Notes: generated by a model not told the origin, from the letters alone. Numbered from the stretch's first letter, positions 36,305-45,485 are shown. The stretch: 64,000 nt of DNA from Streptomyces polyasparticus (GCF_014493765.1 NZ_JACTVJ010000007.1:62001-126000); one strand, 5' to 3'. A program made the numbers and translations.

Positions 36305-36317
36305 GGAGACCCCCGCC

Positions 36318-37310
36318 GTGACCGTGCGCGCCGCATGGCTGCTGCCCACCGGGCAGACCCGTGAAGACACCCGCCTCGCCCCCGTCGGCACCTACGCCGC
36401 CGAAACGTCGATGCGTACCCGCGACGGCGTGATCCCCGGCGGAAGTCCCTTCGCCGCAACGAGCGCGGGCGCAATGGATCTACAGATAGGGGTCGGGCGC
36501 GCGGTAGTTCAGGGAACCTACTCCCAGGGCGCCTACCCGGTCGCCAACGATGCCCCGCTCGTGCTGACCTTCGCGGACGGCGACGCCCAGTTCGCCCGCA
36601 TCGACAGCGTCGTCATCCGCGTATTGGACCAACTCTTTGACACCGAGGGCCAGAACCTCGCCCGCATCGAGATCATCCAAGGGCCACGCTCAGCAACGCC
36701 GACCGCGCCCACCCTGCCGCCGGCCTGTCTGCGCCTGTGGGATGTGACCGTTCCCGCGGGCGCCTCGGCCGGCGTCGGCGGCATCAACTGGGGTAGCGCA
36801 CTGGCCGACCGCCGCCGCTACACCACCGGCCCGGGCGGCATCATCCCCAAGGGCTACGACACCTTCAACGGTGCCTACGACGGCCAATACCGCGACACCG
36901 GGGCCGTGTTGGAACGGTGGAACGCGACCGCACAGGCCTGGCAGACCTACCGGCCGCCGCTCGCCGTCGAGGCCGCCACGTCCGGGTTTGCCGTCGCCGC
37001 CGGCTACGCGCTCACTCAGTACGTAGCGCGGCGCGGCAACGGCATGTGCTGGTTCGCCCTCGAGGTGACCCGCAAGGGCGCGCAACTCGACGTACCGGCC
37101 GCAGGCACCATCGCCGACGAAACGATCGGCACCGTGCCCGCCGGGTGGCGCCCGCCCGCCGACTGCGACCTCTCCGTATCCGACGGGTTCGGCGAGGGCA
37201 CCGCCCGCCTCACCGCCGCCGGCGTACTGACCTTGCGAACCTGGTCCGGCAACGGCGCCTTGCGCAACGACCGGAACATCCGCATGTCACCGATGTACTT
37301 CCTTGCCTGA
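36318..37310 (+). CDS. tail/baseplate protein
   Basis: A 330-residue protein. N-terminal half VRAAWLLPTGQTREDTRLAPVG, then RTRDGVIPGG and QFARIDSVVIRVLDQLFD, is a pattern often found in actinophage baseplate proteins. The C-terminal half is strand-rich (PADCDLSVSDGFGEGTARLTAAG) and could form an upper baseplate or receptor-binding trimer. No enzymatic motif noted. Confidence 0.7.
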   Translation: MTVRAAWLLPTGQTREDTRLAPVGTYAAETSMRTRDGVIPGGSPFAATSAGAMDLQIGVGRAVVQGTYSQGAYPVANDAPLVLTFADGDAQFARIDSVVIRVLDQLFDTEGQNLARIEIIQGPRSATPTAPTLPPACLRLWDVTVPAGASAGVGGINWGSALADRRRYTTGPGGIIPKGYDTFNGAYDGQYRDTGAVLERWNATAQAWQTYRPPLAVEAATSGFAVAAGYALTQYVARRGNGMCWFALEVTRKGAQLDVPAAGTIADETIGTVPAGWRPPADCDLSVSDGFGEGTARLTAAGVLTLRTWSGNGALRNDRNIRMSPMYFLA

Positions 37311-37324
37311 ACAGGGGGTGACCG

Positions 37325-38434
37325 GTGGCCGCGTCCACCCCCTCGACCCCGTATCGGCTGCTGTTCTGTGACCTGCGCTCCGACCAGCTGCTCGACGCCC
37401 TGCCCGTACAGGGCGTCGCCCTCGACGACTACATCGGCAAGACCGGCCGCCTGACCGGCACCGTGCCCATCCCCAACCGCGCCCTAGCCGAGCGTGCCCG
37501 GCGTGCGATCCTGCCCGGCCGCACCGCGGTATGGGTCGAGCGCGGACGCGACATCTGGTGGGGCGGCATCGTCTGGACCCTCGACCTCGCATCCGACACC
37601 CGCGGCCGGCTCGGCGCCCAGATACAAGCCGGCGGATGGGAGTCCTACCTTTACAAAAGGCTGCTCTTCGATGGCCAAGTCGCCGAGCAGGTCGACCAGT
37701 TCGACCTCGTGCGCGGCCTGGTCGACTACGCGCAGAGTGCGACCGGCGGAGACATCGGCATCACGTACGAGCCGGTCGTCTCCGGCGTGCTGCGCGACCG
37801 CACGTATCTGCGCTACGACCTGACCAGCATCGGCGAACTGATCGACGACCTCGCCGCCGTCGAGAACGGGTTCGAGTGGCGCATCGCGTCCTTCCGCGAC
37901 AGCCACGGGCGGCGCGTCAAGCGGCTCCAGCTCGGGCATCCGATCATCCGCGCGGGCGCCTCCGAGATTGTCCTCGACCACCCCGGCCCGGTCCTGTCCT
38001 ACACATGGCCCGTGGATGCCACCCGCAAGGCGAACGCCTGGCAGTCCCGCGGCGCGTCCATCAACAGCAACCAAGCCGCCAGTAGTTACCCGCTCACCTC
38101 GCCCGTACTGATCGACGGGGACGACCTCGCCGCCGGCTGGCCCCGGCTGGACGGTTCGAGCGACTACTCGACCGTGGAGCGGCAATCCACCCTCGACGCG
38201 CATGCGCGCGCGGATGCCACCGCCGCGCGCGACCCGCTCGCGATCCCTCAGCTGACCGTCCTGCTCGACGGCACTCTGTCGCCCGCGCTGCTCGGCGCGA
38301 CCATCCGCCTGCGCATCCGCGACCTGTGGCACCCCGACACCCTCGACGCCCGATACCGCGTCGTCGGCCTGTCCATCACCCCGCCCGAACGAGGCCGCCC
38401 CGAAACCGCCCAACTCTATTTGGAGGTTCCCTAG
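37325..38434 (+). CDS. siphovirus Gp37-like tail tip protein
   Basis: A 369-residue protein from GTG 37325: [42 protein letters not shown] at the front, [21 protein letters not shown], and [12 protein letters not shown] with [14 protein letters not shown]. This is the architecture of the siphovirus ReqiPepy6 Gp37-like/tail hub family in actinophages, which forms the central hub below Dit. Ends with the TAG directly before the next ATG. Confidence 0.8.
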   Translation: MAASTPSTPYRLLFCDLRSDQLLDALPVQGVALDDYIGKTGRLTGTVPIPNRALAERARRAILPGRTAVWVERGRDIWWGGIVWTLDLASDTRGRLGAQIQAGGWESYLYKRLLFDGQVAEQVDQFDLVRGLVDYAQSATGGDIGITYEPVVSGVLRDRTYLRYDLTSIGELIDDLAAVENGFEWRIASFRDSHGRRVKRLQLGHPIIRAGASEIVLDHPGPVLSYTWPVDATRKANAWQSRGASINSNQAASSYPLTSPVLIDGDDLAAGWPRLDGSSDYSTVERQSTLDAHARADATAARDPLAIPQLTVLLDGTLSPALLGATIRLRIRDLWHPDTLDARYRVVGLSITPPERGRPETAQLYLEVP

Positions 38435-39148
38435 ATGGCGTACGTGCCACAGGACGTACTCGACCGCATCGCCGCCCTCGAACGACAGGTACGGCAGCTC
38501 GCCGGACGCGCCAACATCCGCCCCGCCCTCAACCAGGTGTTGAACGGCGACGTAGTGATCGGCGAGGGCGGACAGCTCATGGTCCGCTCCGAGGCCGGGA
38601 TACAGCACCTCACGGTGGGCGACCTGAACACCCACACCGGCGAAACCGAGTACGGGACCATCATCCGGCGCCGCGACGGCTCCACCGCGCTGAGCATTTA
38701 CAACGGCCAAGACGCCGAACAGCCCCAGGTGTTGCGCATCCTCGACGCCCAGGGCCACGGCCTGTTGGTCGAGGACGTTACCGCCGGCGGGCTCTACAAG
38801 CCGTGGATTCCCTACCCGACGCCGATCAATGAGGACACCTCGACGTGGCCCAAGACGAGCGAGACGACGTGGACGACCGTTGCCCGCTCGAACGCGGTCT
38901 TTCAGCACCCGCGGATGAGCTACTTCCTGTCGGCCGCCGGCGGCGCGGTCGGGCAGAGCCGCATTCTCGTGGGCGGACAGGTCATGGTCACCAGCCCCGA
39001 CAAGGCCCCCGCCATCGCGGGCATCGCCGAAGTGCCTGGCTACAGCTACGACATGAACGCCGCCATTGAGATTCAGCTCAGGGTCACCGCCGGCCCTGGC
39101 ACCGTCTACATCCGACCGCGCTACCTCTACGGCGTCGGCTCCGCCTGA
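38435..39148 (+). CDS. tail-associated protein
   Basis: A 237-residue protein with an N-terminal coiled coil (QDVLDRIAALERQVRQLAGRANIRP) likely giving trimerisation, then a beta-rich body with RILDAQGHGLLVEDVTAGGLYKPWIPYP. The latter resembles the fibre-base proteins that follow Gp37-like hubs in actinophages. Function inferred from position. Confidence 0.7.
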   Translation: MAYVPQDVLDRIAALERQVRQLAGRANIRPALNQVLNGDVVIGEGGQLMVRSEAGIQHLTVGDLNTHTGETEYGTIIRRRDGSTALSIYNGQDAEQPQVLRILDAQGHGLLVEDVTAGGLYKPWIPYPTPINEDTSTWPKTSETTWTTVARSNAVFQHPRMSYFLSAAGGAVGQSRILVGGQVMVTSPDKAPAIAGIAEVPGYSYDMNAAIEIQLRVTAGPGTVYIRPRYLYGVGSA

Positions 39149-39168
39149 CCGAGAAGGGAGGGCGGACC

Positions 39169-40479
39169 GTGCTGCCCGCAGGCATCCCCACCGTCACCGT
39201 GAAGGGACGATTCCTCACCCCCGACGGACGCCCGCTGACCGGCCAAATCGTGTGGCGTGCCCCCGCGTTGCTGACCTTCGGCGCACACGACGTGATCCTC
39301 GGCGGGCCGGTCACCGCGCCACTGGACACCAACGGCGTGTTCGAGGTCACCTTGCCGGCCACCGACGCCCCCGGCATGAATCCCTCCGGCTGGTCGTACA
39401 CCGTCGCTGAGCAGTTCCCGGGCGTCGCCGCCAACCGCGTCTATCAAGTGCTGTTGCCCGCCGAGACCCCGCTCGTCGACCTCGCCGACCTCGCGCCGAC
39501 CGACCCAACGACGCCCAACTACGTGGCCGTACGCGGCGCCAACGCCTACGAGGTCGCCGTCGCGGGCGGGTTCACCGGCACGCCTGCGCAGTGGCTCGCC
39601 TCCCTGGTCGGCCCCCGCGGCGCCCCTGGTGTGGTGACGAGCGTCAACGGCCAGTCCGCCCCAGCGATCACATTGACCGCGGGTGACGTCGGCGCCTTGC
39701 CCGCCTCTGGTGTCGTCTCCGGTGGAAATCTGCTGCTCGACTCGCCCACCGGCGACTACCGCGGCTTCTCGTTCACCACCGCCAGCAAGAACAGGTGGGT
39801 CTATCAGGTCGACAACACCGCCGAGACCGGCGCCGATGCCGGGTCCAACTTCGAGTTGGCGAACTGGTCGGACGCCGGCGGCTGGAAATCCGCCGTCCTG
39901 TACGGCCTCCGCGCAACCGGCGACCTCGGCATCGGCACCAAAGCACTGGTCAACGGCGCGAAACTCACCGTGTCCGGGGCGACCGCGTTCAAGAACACCA
40001 CAGCCCCGACCGAGAACCCGGCCGGCGGCGCGGTCCTGTGGGCCCAGGGCGGGACGCTCAACGTCCGCCAGAGCAACGGCGCCACGTTCCCCCTGGTCAA
40101 CGCTCTCCCCGCGACGGGGGGAGTGGTCACGGGGCAGCTCGCCGTGAACCAGCCGGCGGACGGCACCACCGACATCTTCCTCGTCCGCGACAAGACGAGT
40201 ACATGGGTGGCCGCGGTCTCTGCCGATGGGCTGCTCATGGCCAACAAGGGCATCCAGACGCAGACGTTCCTCAGGTCCCTGAACGATGTCTACGCCCTGC
40301 GAAACATCGAGGTCGGCGGCTCCAACGCCGTGACCAACGGCCAACGAGTCGTTGCTTTCAACCCCGCGGCCACGGTGCCCACCACTGCGCCCGCGAACGG
40401 CGGCGTGCTCTACGCGGAAGCCGGCGCCCTCAAGTGGCGCGGCGCGAACGGCACCGTCACGACGATCGCCCCGGCCTAG
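39169..40479 (+). CDS. tail fibre / receptor-binding protein
   Basis: A 436-residue protein from GTG 39169. The N-terminus (VKGRFLTPDGRPLTGQIVWRAP) is a carboxypeptidase-regulatory-like beta domain, followed by a collagen-like hint GPRGAPG (about 148), a VVSGGNLLLDSPTGDYRG beta-helical shaft and C-terminal WRGANGTVTTIAPA. Order and composition point to the receptor-binding fibre just before lysis genes. Confidence 0.75.
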   Translation: MLPAGIPTVTVKGRFLTPDGRPLTGQIVWRAPALLTFGAHDVILGGPVTAPLDTNGVFEVTLPATDAPGMNPSGWSYTVAEQFPGVAANRVYQVLLPAETPLVDLADLAPTDPTTPNYVAVRGANAYEVAVAGGFTGTPAQWLASLVGPRGAPGVVTSVNGQSAPAITLTAGDVGALPASGVVSGGNLLLDSPTGDYRGFSFTTASKNRWVYQVDNTAETGADAGSNFELANWSDAGGWKSAVLYGLRATGDLGIGTKALVNGAKLTVSGATAFKNTTAPTENPAGGAVLWAQGGTLNVRQSNGATFPLVNALPATGGVVTGQLAVNQPADGTTDIFLVRDKTSTWVAAVSADGLLMANKGIQTQTFLRSLNDVYALRNIEVGGSNAVTNGQRVVAFNPAATVPTTAPANGGVLYAEAGALKWRGANGTVTTIAPA

Positions 40480-40526
40480 CGCACCGCAAGACGAAACGAT
40501 CCTTCCCCCCTGTTGGAGAGACCCCT

Positions 40527-41483
40527 ATGGGCACACCCCTGACCGCCGACCAGCTTGTTTCCGCGCTCTGCGCCGAGGGCGTGAGCGTCACCGAACACCC
40601 TGGTTGGCGCACCCGCAACCGCAACCACAAGGGCCCGTGGGGGCCCGTGCACGGCGTCATGGTGCACCACACCGTGACCTCGGGCACCGCCTCGAGCGTC
40701 GCCCTGTGCCGCGACGGACACGCCACGCTGCCTGGCCCGCTGTGCCATGGCGTCATCGACAAGACCGGCCGCGTGCACCTGATCGGCCACGGCCGCGCCA
40801 ACCACGCCGGCGCCGGCGACGACGACGTACTCGCCGCCGTCGTCGCCGAACGCTCACCCCTGCCCGGCGACAACGAGACCAGCACCGATGGCAACCGGCA
40901 CTTCTACGGATTCGAGGCAATCAACCTCGGCGACAACGAGGACCCGTGGCCCGAGGCCCAGGTCGAGGCCATCGCCCGCGCCGCCGCCGGCATCTGCCGC
41001 ACGCACGGATGGGGCGCCGAGTCCGTGATCGGCCACTCGGAATGGCAGCCCGGCAAGGTCGACCCGCGCGGCCCCATCGGCACCAAGAACGGCCCCGCGC
41101 TCACTATGAACAAGATTCGGGCCCGCGTCGCGCAGCTGCTCGACGACGACAAACCCACCACGCCGGCCCCCGCCAAGCCCAAGCCGAAGCCGTCCGGGAA
41201 GGTCGTCGACCTGTCCCGGCTGATCGCGACCGCCCGCCGAGACCCCGCCGCCTCAGGCGCCCCCGTCTCGTATGCGGGCGCGCGCATCGTCGAGGACGCC
41301 CTCGCCGCCGAGGGCCTGCTCGCCAAGAAGTACGCCGACGGCCATTTCGGCACCGCCACCGTCACCGCGTACGCGAAGTGGCAGCGCCGATGCGGCTACA
41401 GCGGCGGCGCTGCCGACGGCATCCCCGGCCGCGCCTCGCTCGACACCCTCGCCCGCCGCCACGGCTTCAAGGTCGCCGCCTGA
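40527..41483 (+). CDS. endolysin: N-acetylmuramoyl-L-alanine amidase with cell-wall-binding tail
   Basis: A 318-residue lysin. Residues about 10-200 form an amidase_2/PGRP fold: GVMVHHTVTSGT, RVHLIGHGRANHAGAG, GFEAINLGD and GHSEWQPGKVDPRG supply the zinc histidines and the catalytic region. A Lys/Pro linker (PAPAKPKPKPSG) leads to a peptidoglycan-binding-like domain (about 235-315) with EDALAAEGLLAKKYADGHFG and YAKWQRRCGYSGGAADGIPG. ATG 40527 has GGAGAG nine bases upstream. Acts after the holin releases it. Confidence 0.92.
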   Translation: MGTPLTADQLVSALCAEGVSVTEHPGWRTRNRNHKGPWGPVHGVMVHHTVTSGTASSVALCRDGHATLPGPLCHGVIDKTGRVHLIGHGRANHAGAGDDDVLAAVVAERSPLPGDNETSTDGNRHFYGFEAINLGDNEDPWPEAQVEAIARAAAGICRTHGWGAESVIGHSEWQPGKVDPRGPIGTKNGPALTMNKIRARVAQLLDDDKPTTPAPAKPKPKPSGKVVDLSRLIATARRDPAASGAPVSYAGARIVEDALAAEGLLAKKYADGHFGTATVTAYAKWQRRCGYSGGAADGIPGRASLDTLARRHGFKVAA

Positions 41484-41514
41484 TCCCCCACCCTCTCGAA
41501 GGAGAACCCCCGCC

Positions 41515-41748
41515 ATGTCCCCCGCCAACAAGCGCACCATCCGCACCCTGATTCAGGGCACCGCCGCATTCGCCGTCGCCCTGCCTGCGATCGTCGACGC
41601 GTCCGGCATCCCTGACACCCTGCCGTGGGTCGCCGGCTCGCTCGCCGTCGCCGGCGGCCTCGCGCGCGTTATGGCCTTGCCCGTCGTTGACCAGCTGCTC
41701 GCCCGCGTCGGCCTCGGCCTGGCAGACGGCGAGGGCGGTACGCAGTGA
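41515..41748 (+). CDS. holin-like membrane protein
   Basis: A 77-residue protein with two hydrophobic segments (TLIQGTAAFAVALPAIVDA; WVAGSLAVAGGLARVMALPV), short loops and a charged tail, directly after the endolysin. This is the usual holin form and position in actinophages. GGAG lies upstream of ATG 41515. Coupled to the next gene by GTGA. Confidence 0.8.
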   Translation: MSPANKRTIRTLIQGTAAFAVALPAIVDASGIPDTLPWVAGSLAVAGGLARVMALPVVDQLLARVGLGLADGEGGTQ

Positions 41749-42005
41749 CCCAACCGCCCCCGCCCGAGCAGTCCGTCGCCGTCGAGCTCGAGCGGCTACG
41801 CGGCACCATCGGCGAGGGATTCGCCCGCGTCGACGGCGCCCTCGCCCTGCTCGTCCAGCGCGGCGACCAGACCGACCGGCAACTCGCCGACCACGACCAG
41901 CGCCTCGACAACCTCGAACGCTCCCGCTGGCCGCTCCCCAGCATCGGCGTACTGACCGGCATCACGGGCGCGACCGCCGCAGTCGTCACTCTCGTGACCC
42001 GCTGA
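41745..42005 (+). CDS. coiled-coil membrane protein of the lysis cassette
   Basis: An 86-residue protein from GTG 41745: a coiled coil (VAVELERLRGTIGEGFARV; DQTDRQLADHDQRLDNLERSR) and one C-terminal membrane helix (IGVLTGITGATAAVVTLVT). Tail-anchored proteins of this form commonly accompany holins and may modulate lysis timing. Last rightward lytic gene. Confidence 0.75.
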   Translation: MTQPPPPEQSVAVELERLRGTIGEGFARVDGALALLVQRGDQTDRQLADHDQRLDNLERSRWPLPSIGVLTGITGATAAVVTLVTR

Positions 42006-42085
42006 GGATTGGCGCACACACCGTTCTAAGAAGCGGCGCGATGTCGCCCACGGCCACGGAACGCTATGGGGCGCCTAGGACCGGT

Positions 42086-42405
42086 CATGGCGGCGGCCGC
42101 CGACAGGCGGCGGCCGCGTGCCCTGGTGACTTATCATCCCGCGCCGTCATCACCGAGCACCCCCCAAGAGCAGAACCCAGCGGCTGGGCAGCCAGGGTTG
42201 TGAACCTGCCCCCTCCAGGGGACGCACCGGGCCTTTTGGCCTCAGCGGGAGTCGAGGCGGGCCCGGCGTTCAACAGGGGCGCAGGCTCACTCTGCTGCGA
42301 GAACCGGCCTCAACCACCACACCCGAACGGCACGGGGAGGCCTCACTAACAGCATAGACCCGCACCAATACGACTGCCCCGAGCTCGCCCACACTGTTAC
42401 ACCCG
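42086..42405. repeat. 320-bp conserved non-coding element, copy A
   Basis: Matches 61566-61890 along its whole length in the same orientation, at roughly 70-75% identity by eye, with long identical blocks such as GGCCTCAGCGGGAGTCGAGG, GGGCCCGGCG and CACTGTTACACCCG. One edge is a 10-bp GC hairpin (42093-42102/42108-42117) that the other copy keeps with different loop bases. Indels not in multiples of three and no shared frame argue against a protein. Fills the whole space between the lysis cassette and the terminator at 42413. May encode a structured RNA. Confidence 0.7.
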
Positions 42406-42412
42406 GACAAAG

Positions 42413-42456
42413 AACCGCCCCCGTTTCGGCCTGGCGGCCGTGGCGGGGGCGGTTTT
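42413..42456. terminator. bidirectional terminator
   Basis: AACCGCCCCCG (42413-42423) and CGGGGGCGGTT (42444-42454) followed by TTTT; separates the rightward lytic genes and copy A from the leftward SLOG gene. Confidence 0.85.
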
Positions 42457-42468
42457 GTCGTTGGCGCG

Positions 42469-42945
42469 TCAGTCGCGCGAGGCACCATCAGGCCACAGCA
42501 CAGTGACCGGAACGCCCATGCTCCGGGCGTAGTCGACCACGTCCGCCGTTCCGCCGTAGCCTCGGGCCGGTTGGCCGTCCCACACCGCGTACAGCCGGTC
42601 GACGAGCCCGACCAGGATCTCGCTGCCTGCCATGTGCGCATGCTCGGTTGACTCGACCATGCCCGTCTCGTGCACCTCGACCGCCGCGGCGAGCAGCCGG
42701 TCGTACGTGGCGTGATGCGTGGTGGGCAGGCTGTCGCGGTACTGCGCTGCGGGGATCACCACCTCGATGCGTCCGCCGAGGTCGAGGGCGGCCTCGGCAG
42801 CCCATGCGTCCGGGCCGTCCGCGATGCACGAGACGAGACAGAGCTCCGTCGGCTCTAGGTCGTCGAGTGCCTGGAGAAGAGCCCCCTTGACCAGCTTTTC
42901 CGTCTGCTCACCCAAACCGCGGTGTCCCGTGATGCCCACGCGCAT
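42469..42945 (-). CDS. SLOG-like Rossmann-fold nucleotide-binding protein
   Basis: A 158-residue protein, ATG 42945 with GGGAGG eight bases upstream. It begins MRVGITGHRGLGEQ, has ADGPDAWAAEAALDLGGRIEVVIP, and ends with DRLYAVWDGQPARGYGGTADVVDYARSMGVPVTVLWPDG, the pattern of SLOG (SMF/DprA-LOG) domains that bind nucleotides or their derivatives. Such proteins appear in conflict and signalling systems, but also as free-standing regulators. It is the second gene of an operon behind the XRE-TPR gene, whose stop overlaps its ribosome site. Confidence 0.75.
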   Translation of the reverse strand: MRVGITGHRGLGEQTEKLVKGALLQALDDLEPTELCLVSCIADGPDAWAAEAALDLGGRIEVVIPAAQYRDSLPTTHHATYDRLLAAAVEVHETGMVESTEHAHMAGSEILVGLVDRLYAVWDGQPARGYGGTADVVDYARSMGVPVTVLWPDGASRD

Positions 42946-42956
42946 AACGAACCTCC

Positions 42957-44234
42957 CTACAGGAACACTTCATACAGCCGGTCGTCGAACTCTCGCACCA
43001 CGCGCGGCAGGGATCGAGGCGTCGCGTATGAGCGCCGGAGGGCGCGCGCCCGCTCTACGATGCGCCCCGATCGGAACCGCAGCCCGATTTCCAGTGCCCC
43101 TGTGGCCAAGGCGAACGCCCCGTCGATGCGCCCCGACGCGAGGTGGCCCGACGCCACGTCCAGGATCAACAGTGCCCGCTGTTTCTCGTGGCCGGACGAC
43201 AAGACCGCCGTTGCGGAGTCCTGGGCACTGCTGATCCAGTCGGACCGGCCGAGCCTCGCCCCGCACGCGACCCGTGTCGCCGCGACCTTGGACTCATTGA
43301 AGGTGAACACCCACGGCCACGGTGTCGAGTCGTTCGTCACGCGATCAGCGAACCGTATGGCTGTCTTCAGGGAGTCGTCGGACGCTTCTGCATCACCCGC
43401 CGCCGCATGACACAGCGCCTCGACCGACGCCAACCAAGCGTCCGCAATCACAGGAGGTCGGTCCCCGAGCGCCTTTCGCGCCGACTGCGCCAAGGACAAG
43501 CCCTGTTGAGCGTTGCCGGCGTGCGCCTCGAACTGCGCCAGACTTCCCAACTGGTAGGCCGCCAACAGCGGTTGCCCCGAGCGTCGCGCCGATTTCACGG
43601 CCGCGCCGTACCAGGTACGGGCAGAGCCGTAGTCGCCCATGTCCCAGGACAACCACCCGGCCAGGCTCGCCACCTCGCTCCCGACAGCCGCGAGGCGGTT
43701 CCGCTGCGCATGATCCTGCACGCCCTTGGCGAGGCTCTGTGTCAACTCCAGATGTTCCAAGACGGGTTTGACCAGCTGCCGCGCGGGCGTGGTCCCGTCG
43801 AGCCGGCGATAGCCACCGGTCACCACGCGCAAGGTTGCGGCCGGTCCGCCATCGGCCGCAGCCGGTTCCGTCGTTGCCGCTTTGAACGCGGCCACGGCCG
43901 GGGCGGCGGCCACCGCTACCGCGCCGCCAAGGAAGTTACGCCGTTCCACTGATCCATCCGTATCCGCATTTGCAGCTAACGCCGCGGCATGGTCGGCGAG
44001 GCCGACCAGATGCGGAGGTAACTGCAAATGGGCTGCGGCCCGCGCCAGAGTCTTTGTGTCGTAGACGCCGTTGGCGCCCCGTTGTTCAAGTCGCGAGACG
44101 GCCGACTGGCTCACCCCGCATGCGTCGCCCAGCTCCTTTTGAGACAGGCCCGCGCCACGTCTGGCGAGATGGACGACCCGACCGTAATCACCCGCGCGAG
44201 AAGCATCCCGAATCGCGGCCGATGTCCAACTCAT
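42957..44234 (-). CDS. XRE regulator with TPR-like C-terminal region
   Basis: A 425-residue protein from ATG 44234 (GGGGGAACTGG upstream). Residues about 20-60 hold a helix-turn-helix (GAGLSQKELGDACGVSQSAVSRLEQRG). A hydrophobic stretch follows at about 105-125 (FLGGAVAVAAAPAVAAF), then helical repeats similar to TPR domains with WLSWDMGDYGSARTWYGAAVKSAR and QLGSLAQFEAHAGNAQQGL. Streptomyces encode many such XRE-TPR proteins, often beside HATPase proteins, as here (44464). The C-terminal repeats probably sense a peptide or partner protein. Confidence 0.85.
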   Translation of the reverse strand: MSWTSAAIRDASRAGDYGRVVHLARRGAGLSQKELGDACGVSQSAVSRLEQRGANGVYDTKTLARAAAHLQLPPHLVGLADHAAALAANADTDGSVERRNFLGGAVAVAAAPAVAAFKAATTEPAAADGGPAATLRVVTGGYRRLDGTTPARQLVKPVLEHLELTQSLAKGVQDHAQRNRLAAVGSEVASLAGWLSWDMGDYGSARTWYGAAVKSARRSGQPLLAAYQLGSLAQFEAHAGNAQQGLSLAQSARKALGDRPPVIADAWLASVEALCHAAAGDAEASDDSLKTAIRFADRVTNDSTPWPWVFTFNESKVAATRVACGARLGRSDWISSAQDSATAVLSSGHEKQRALLILDVASGHLASGRIDGAFALATGALEIGLRFRSGRIVERARALRRSYATPRSLPRVVREFDDRLYEVFL

Positions 44235-44297
44235 CCAGTTCCCCCGCTGCCGTTGGTACGCCTCACAGTTCCCCGGCGACGAACCGCTATGCAGCCC

Positions 44298-44315
44298 GCG
44301 CATACGTGTATGCGC
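44298..44315. promoter_or_regulatory. 18-bp perfect palindrome GCGCATAC/GTATGCGC
   Basis: GCGCATAC-GT-GTATGCGC is fully symmetric, 64 bp before the XRE-TPR start. It shares the GCGCAT word with the immunity-region operators at 11359-11603, so either this regulator or the phage repressor could bind. Confidence 0.6.
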
Positions 44316-44463
44316 GCCGCGGGTGACGCCTGGCCTTCCAAGGATGCCGGGCGGTTCAGTCAATGCACCACCAGTAGTCGAAGGGGAACGCACAATGACG
44401 AACCTCGCATCGACGGAGCGGTATACGCCCACACCGTCACCCCCGGCAAGGGGAGCGTGACAG

Positions 44464-44883
44464 GTGACCACTGCCGTGACCGCCGAGCAGCCGAAAGCAT
44501 CCGCCAGCCTCACCTTGACCCGTGTTCTGCTCGCCACCGAGAAGACCGCGGGCGCCGCAAGACAGTTCGCCCGCGGCAACATCCCCAGCCACATCGCCCC
44601 CGACGTCGCAGACGATTTCGTCCTGATCGTCTCCGAGATCGTCACCAACGCCGCGCGCTACGGCACCGAGCCCGGCGACTCCTTACGCATCGTGCTCGCA
44701 TTCCTGCCCGACCGTCTGCGGGTGGAAGTTCACGACACCCGCCGCCGGCCGCCCCGGTTCCGGCCTGAGTCCGCCGAACGCCAAAGAGGACGGGGCCTGT
44801 TCATCGTCGACAGCCTCGCAGCCGCGTGGGGAGTCGGTGACCGTCCCTTCGGCAAGGTCGTATGGGCCGAGGTGAAGGCATGA
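44464..44883 (+). CDS. HATPase_c_2 (anti-sigma-type) ATP-binding protein
   Basis: A 139-residue GHKL-fold protein from GTG 44464. N-box FVLIVSEIVTNAARYGTEPG, G1-like VEVHDTRRRPP and G2 GRGLFIVDSLAAAWGV are present. The family includes RsbW/SpoIIAB-type anti-sigma kinases, and Streptomyces have very many small members near XRE regulators. Divergent from the XRE-TPR gene. Its stop overlaps the next ATG. Confidence 0.88.
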   Translation: MTTAVTAEQPKASASLTLTRVLLATEKTAGAARQFARGNIPSHIAPDVADDFVLIVSEIVTNAARYGTEPGDSLRIVLAFLPDRLRVEVHDTRRRPPRFRPESAERQRGRGLFIVDSLAAAWGVGDRPFGKVVWAEVKA

Positions 44884-45362
44884 CCGCGGCCGACCTTGAC
44901 ATCCCGCCCGGCCCAGGATTCGTCATCGGTGTGACAGCCGCGACGGGCGTACATCTCACCCAAGCCGGCGAGATGGCCCAACTGCTGATCACACACCCGG
45001 GCCCGCGCCGTGCAATCGAGACCGTCGAGGACATCGAGGACGGCATGCGGCGCCTGGCCACCGGGCTACGGCTCGGCCCCGGCCTCGTCGAGCCGCCCAC
45101 GATCGGCCCGCGCCTGATGATCCGGCGCGGCCTCGCCGCGCTCGACTACGGCCACGACGGCTACGTGATGGCCATCCCCTCGCCACTCCACGGGTGGCTG
45201 CAACTGGTCACCTCGGGCGGGCCGTGCCGCATCTGCCTGGTCACCGCGCCGCTTGCCCTCACGGCCACGCAGACGGAGACCGACGCCCACATCCGCAGCA
45301 GCCTCGCGCGCGGCCAAGTCCTGTGGGGCACCACCCACGCACGCCGCCGCTGGTCTCTCTGA
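44880..45362 (+). CDS. protein of unknown function coupled to the HATPase gene
   Basis: A 160-residue protein; ATG 44880 overlaps the preceding stop. GPGFVIGVTAATGVHLTQAGEMAQLLITHPG, RRLATGLRLGPGLVEPP and a WLQLVTSGGPCRICLV stretch near the C-terminus suggest an alpha/beta fold. I do not recognise a family. Translational coupling suggests that it acts with the ATP-binding protein. Confidence 0.65.
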   Translation: MTAADLDIPPGPGFVIGVTAATGVHLTQAGEMAQLLITHPGPRRAIETVEDIEDGMRRLATGLRLGPGLVEPPTIGPRLMIRRGLAALDYGHDGYVMAIPSPLHGWLQLVTSGGPCRICLVTAPLALTATQTETDAHIRSSLARGQVLWGTTHARRRWSL

Positions 45363-45442
45363 TCCACACGACGGACGGGCCGCCCCGAGGTGTGTTGGAC
45401 CCCGGGCCGACCCGCACCACGAGCCTAACGGGCTCCAGAACC

Positions 45443-45485
45443 CCGCCTCATGGGTTGCGTACAGGAAGGCCAACCCATGAGGCGG
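45443..45485 (+). terminator. 15-bp perfect inverted repeat
   Basis: CCGCCTCATGGGTTG (45443-45457) and its exact complement (45471-45485) flank 13 bases, 40 bp before the glycine-rich-domain gene. It could be a terminator for the preceding pair or a leader attenuator. Confidence 0.55.

Noticed and set aside
42085-42273. Short reverse protein beginning NAGPASTPAEA, also at 61757
   Set aside because: Only about a dozen residues agree before frameshifts; conservation is at nucleotide level.
44234-44648. Extended start of the XRE-TPR gene
   Set aside because: Would run across the 18-bp palindrome and into the HATPase gene; ATG 44234 has a strong ribosome site.
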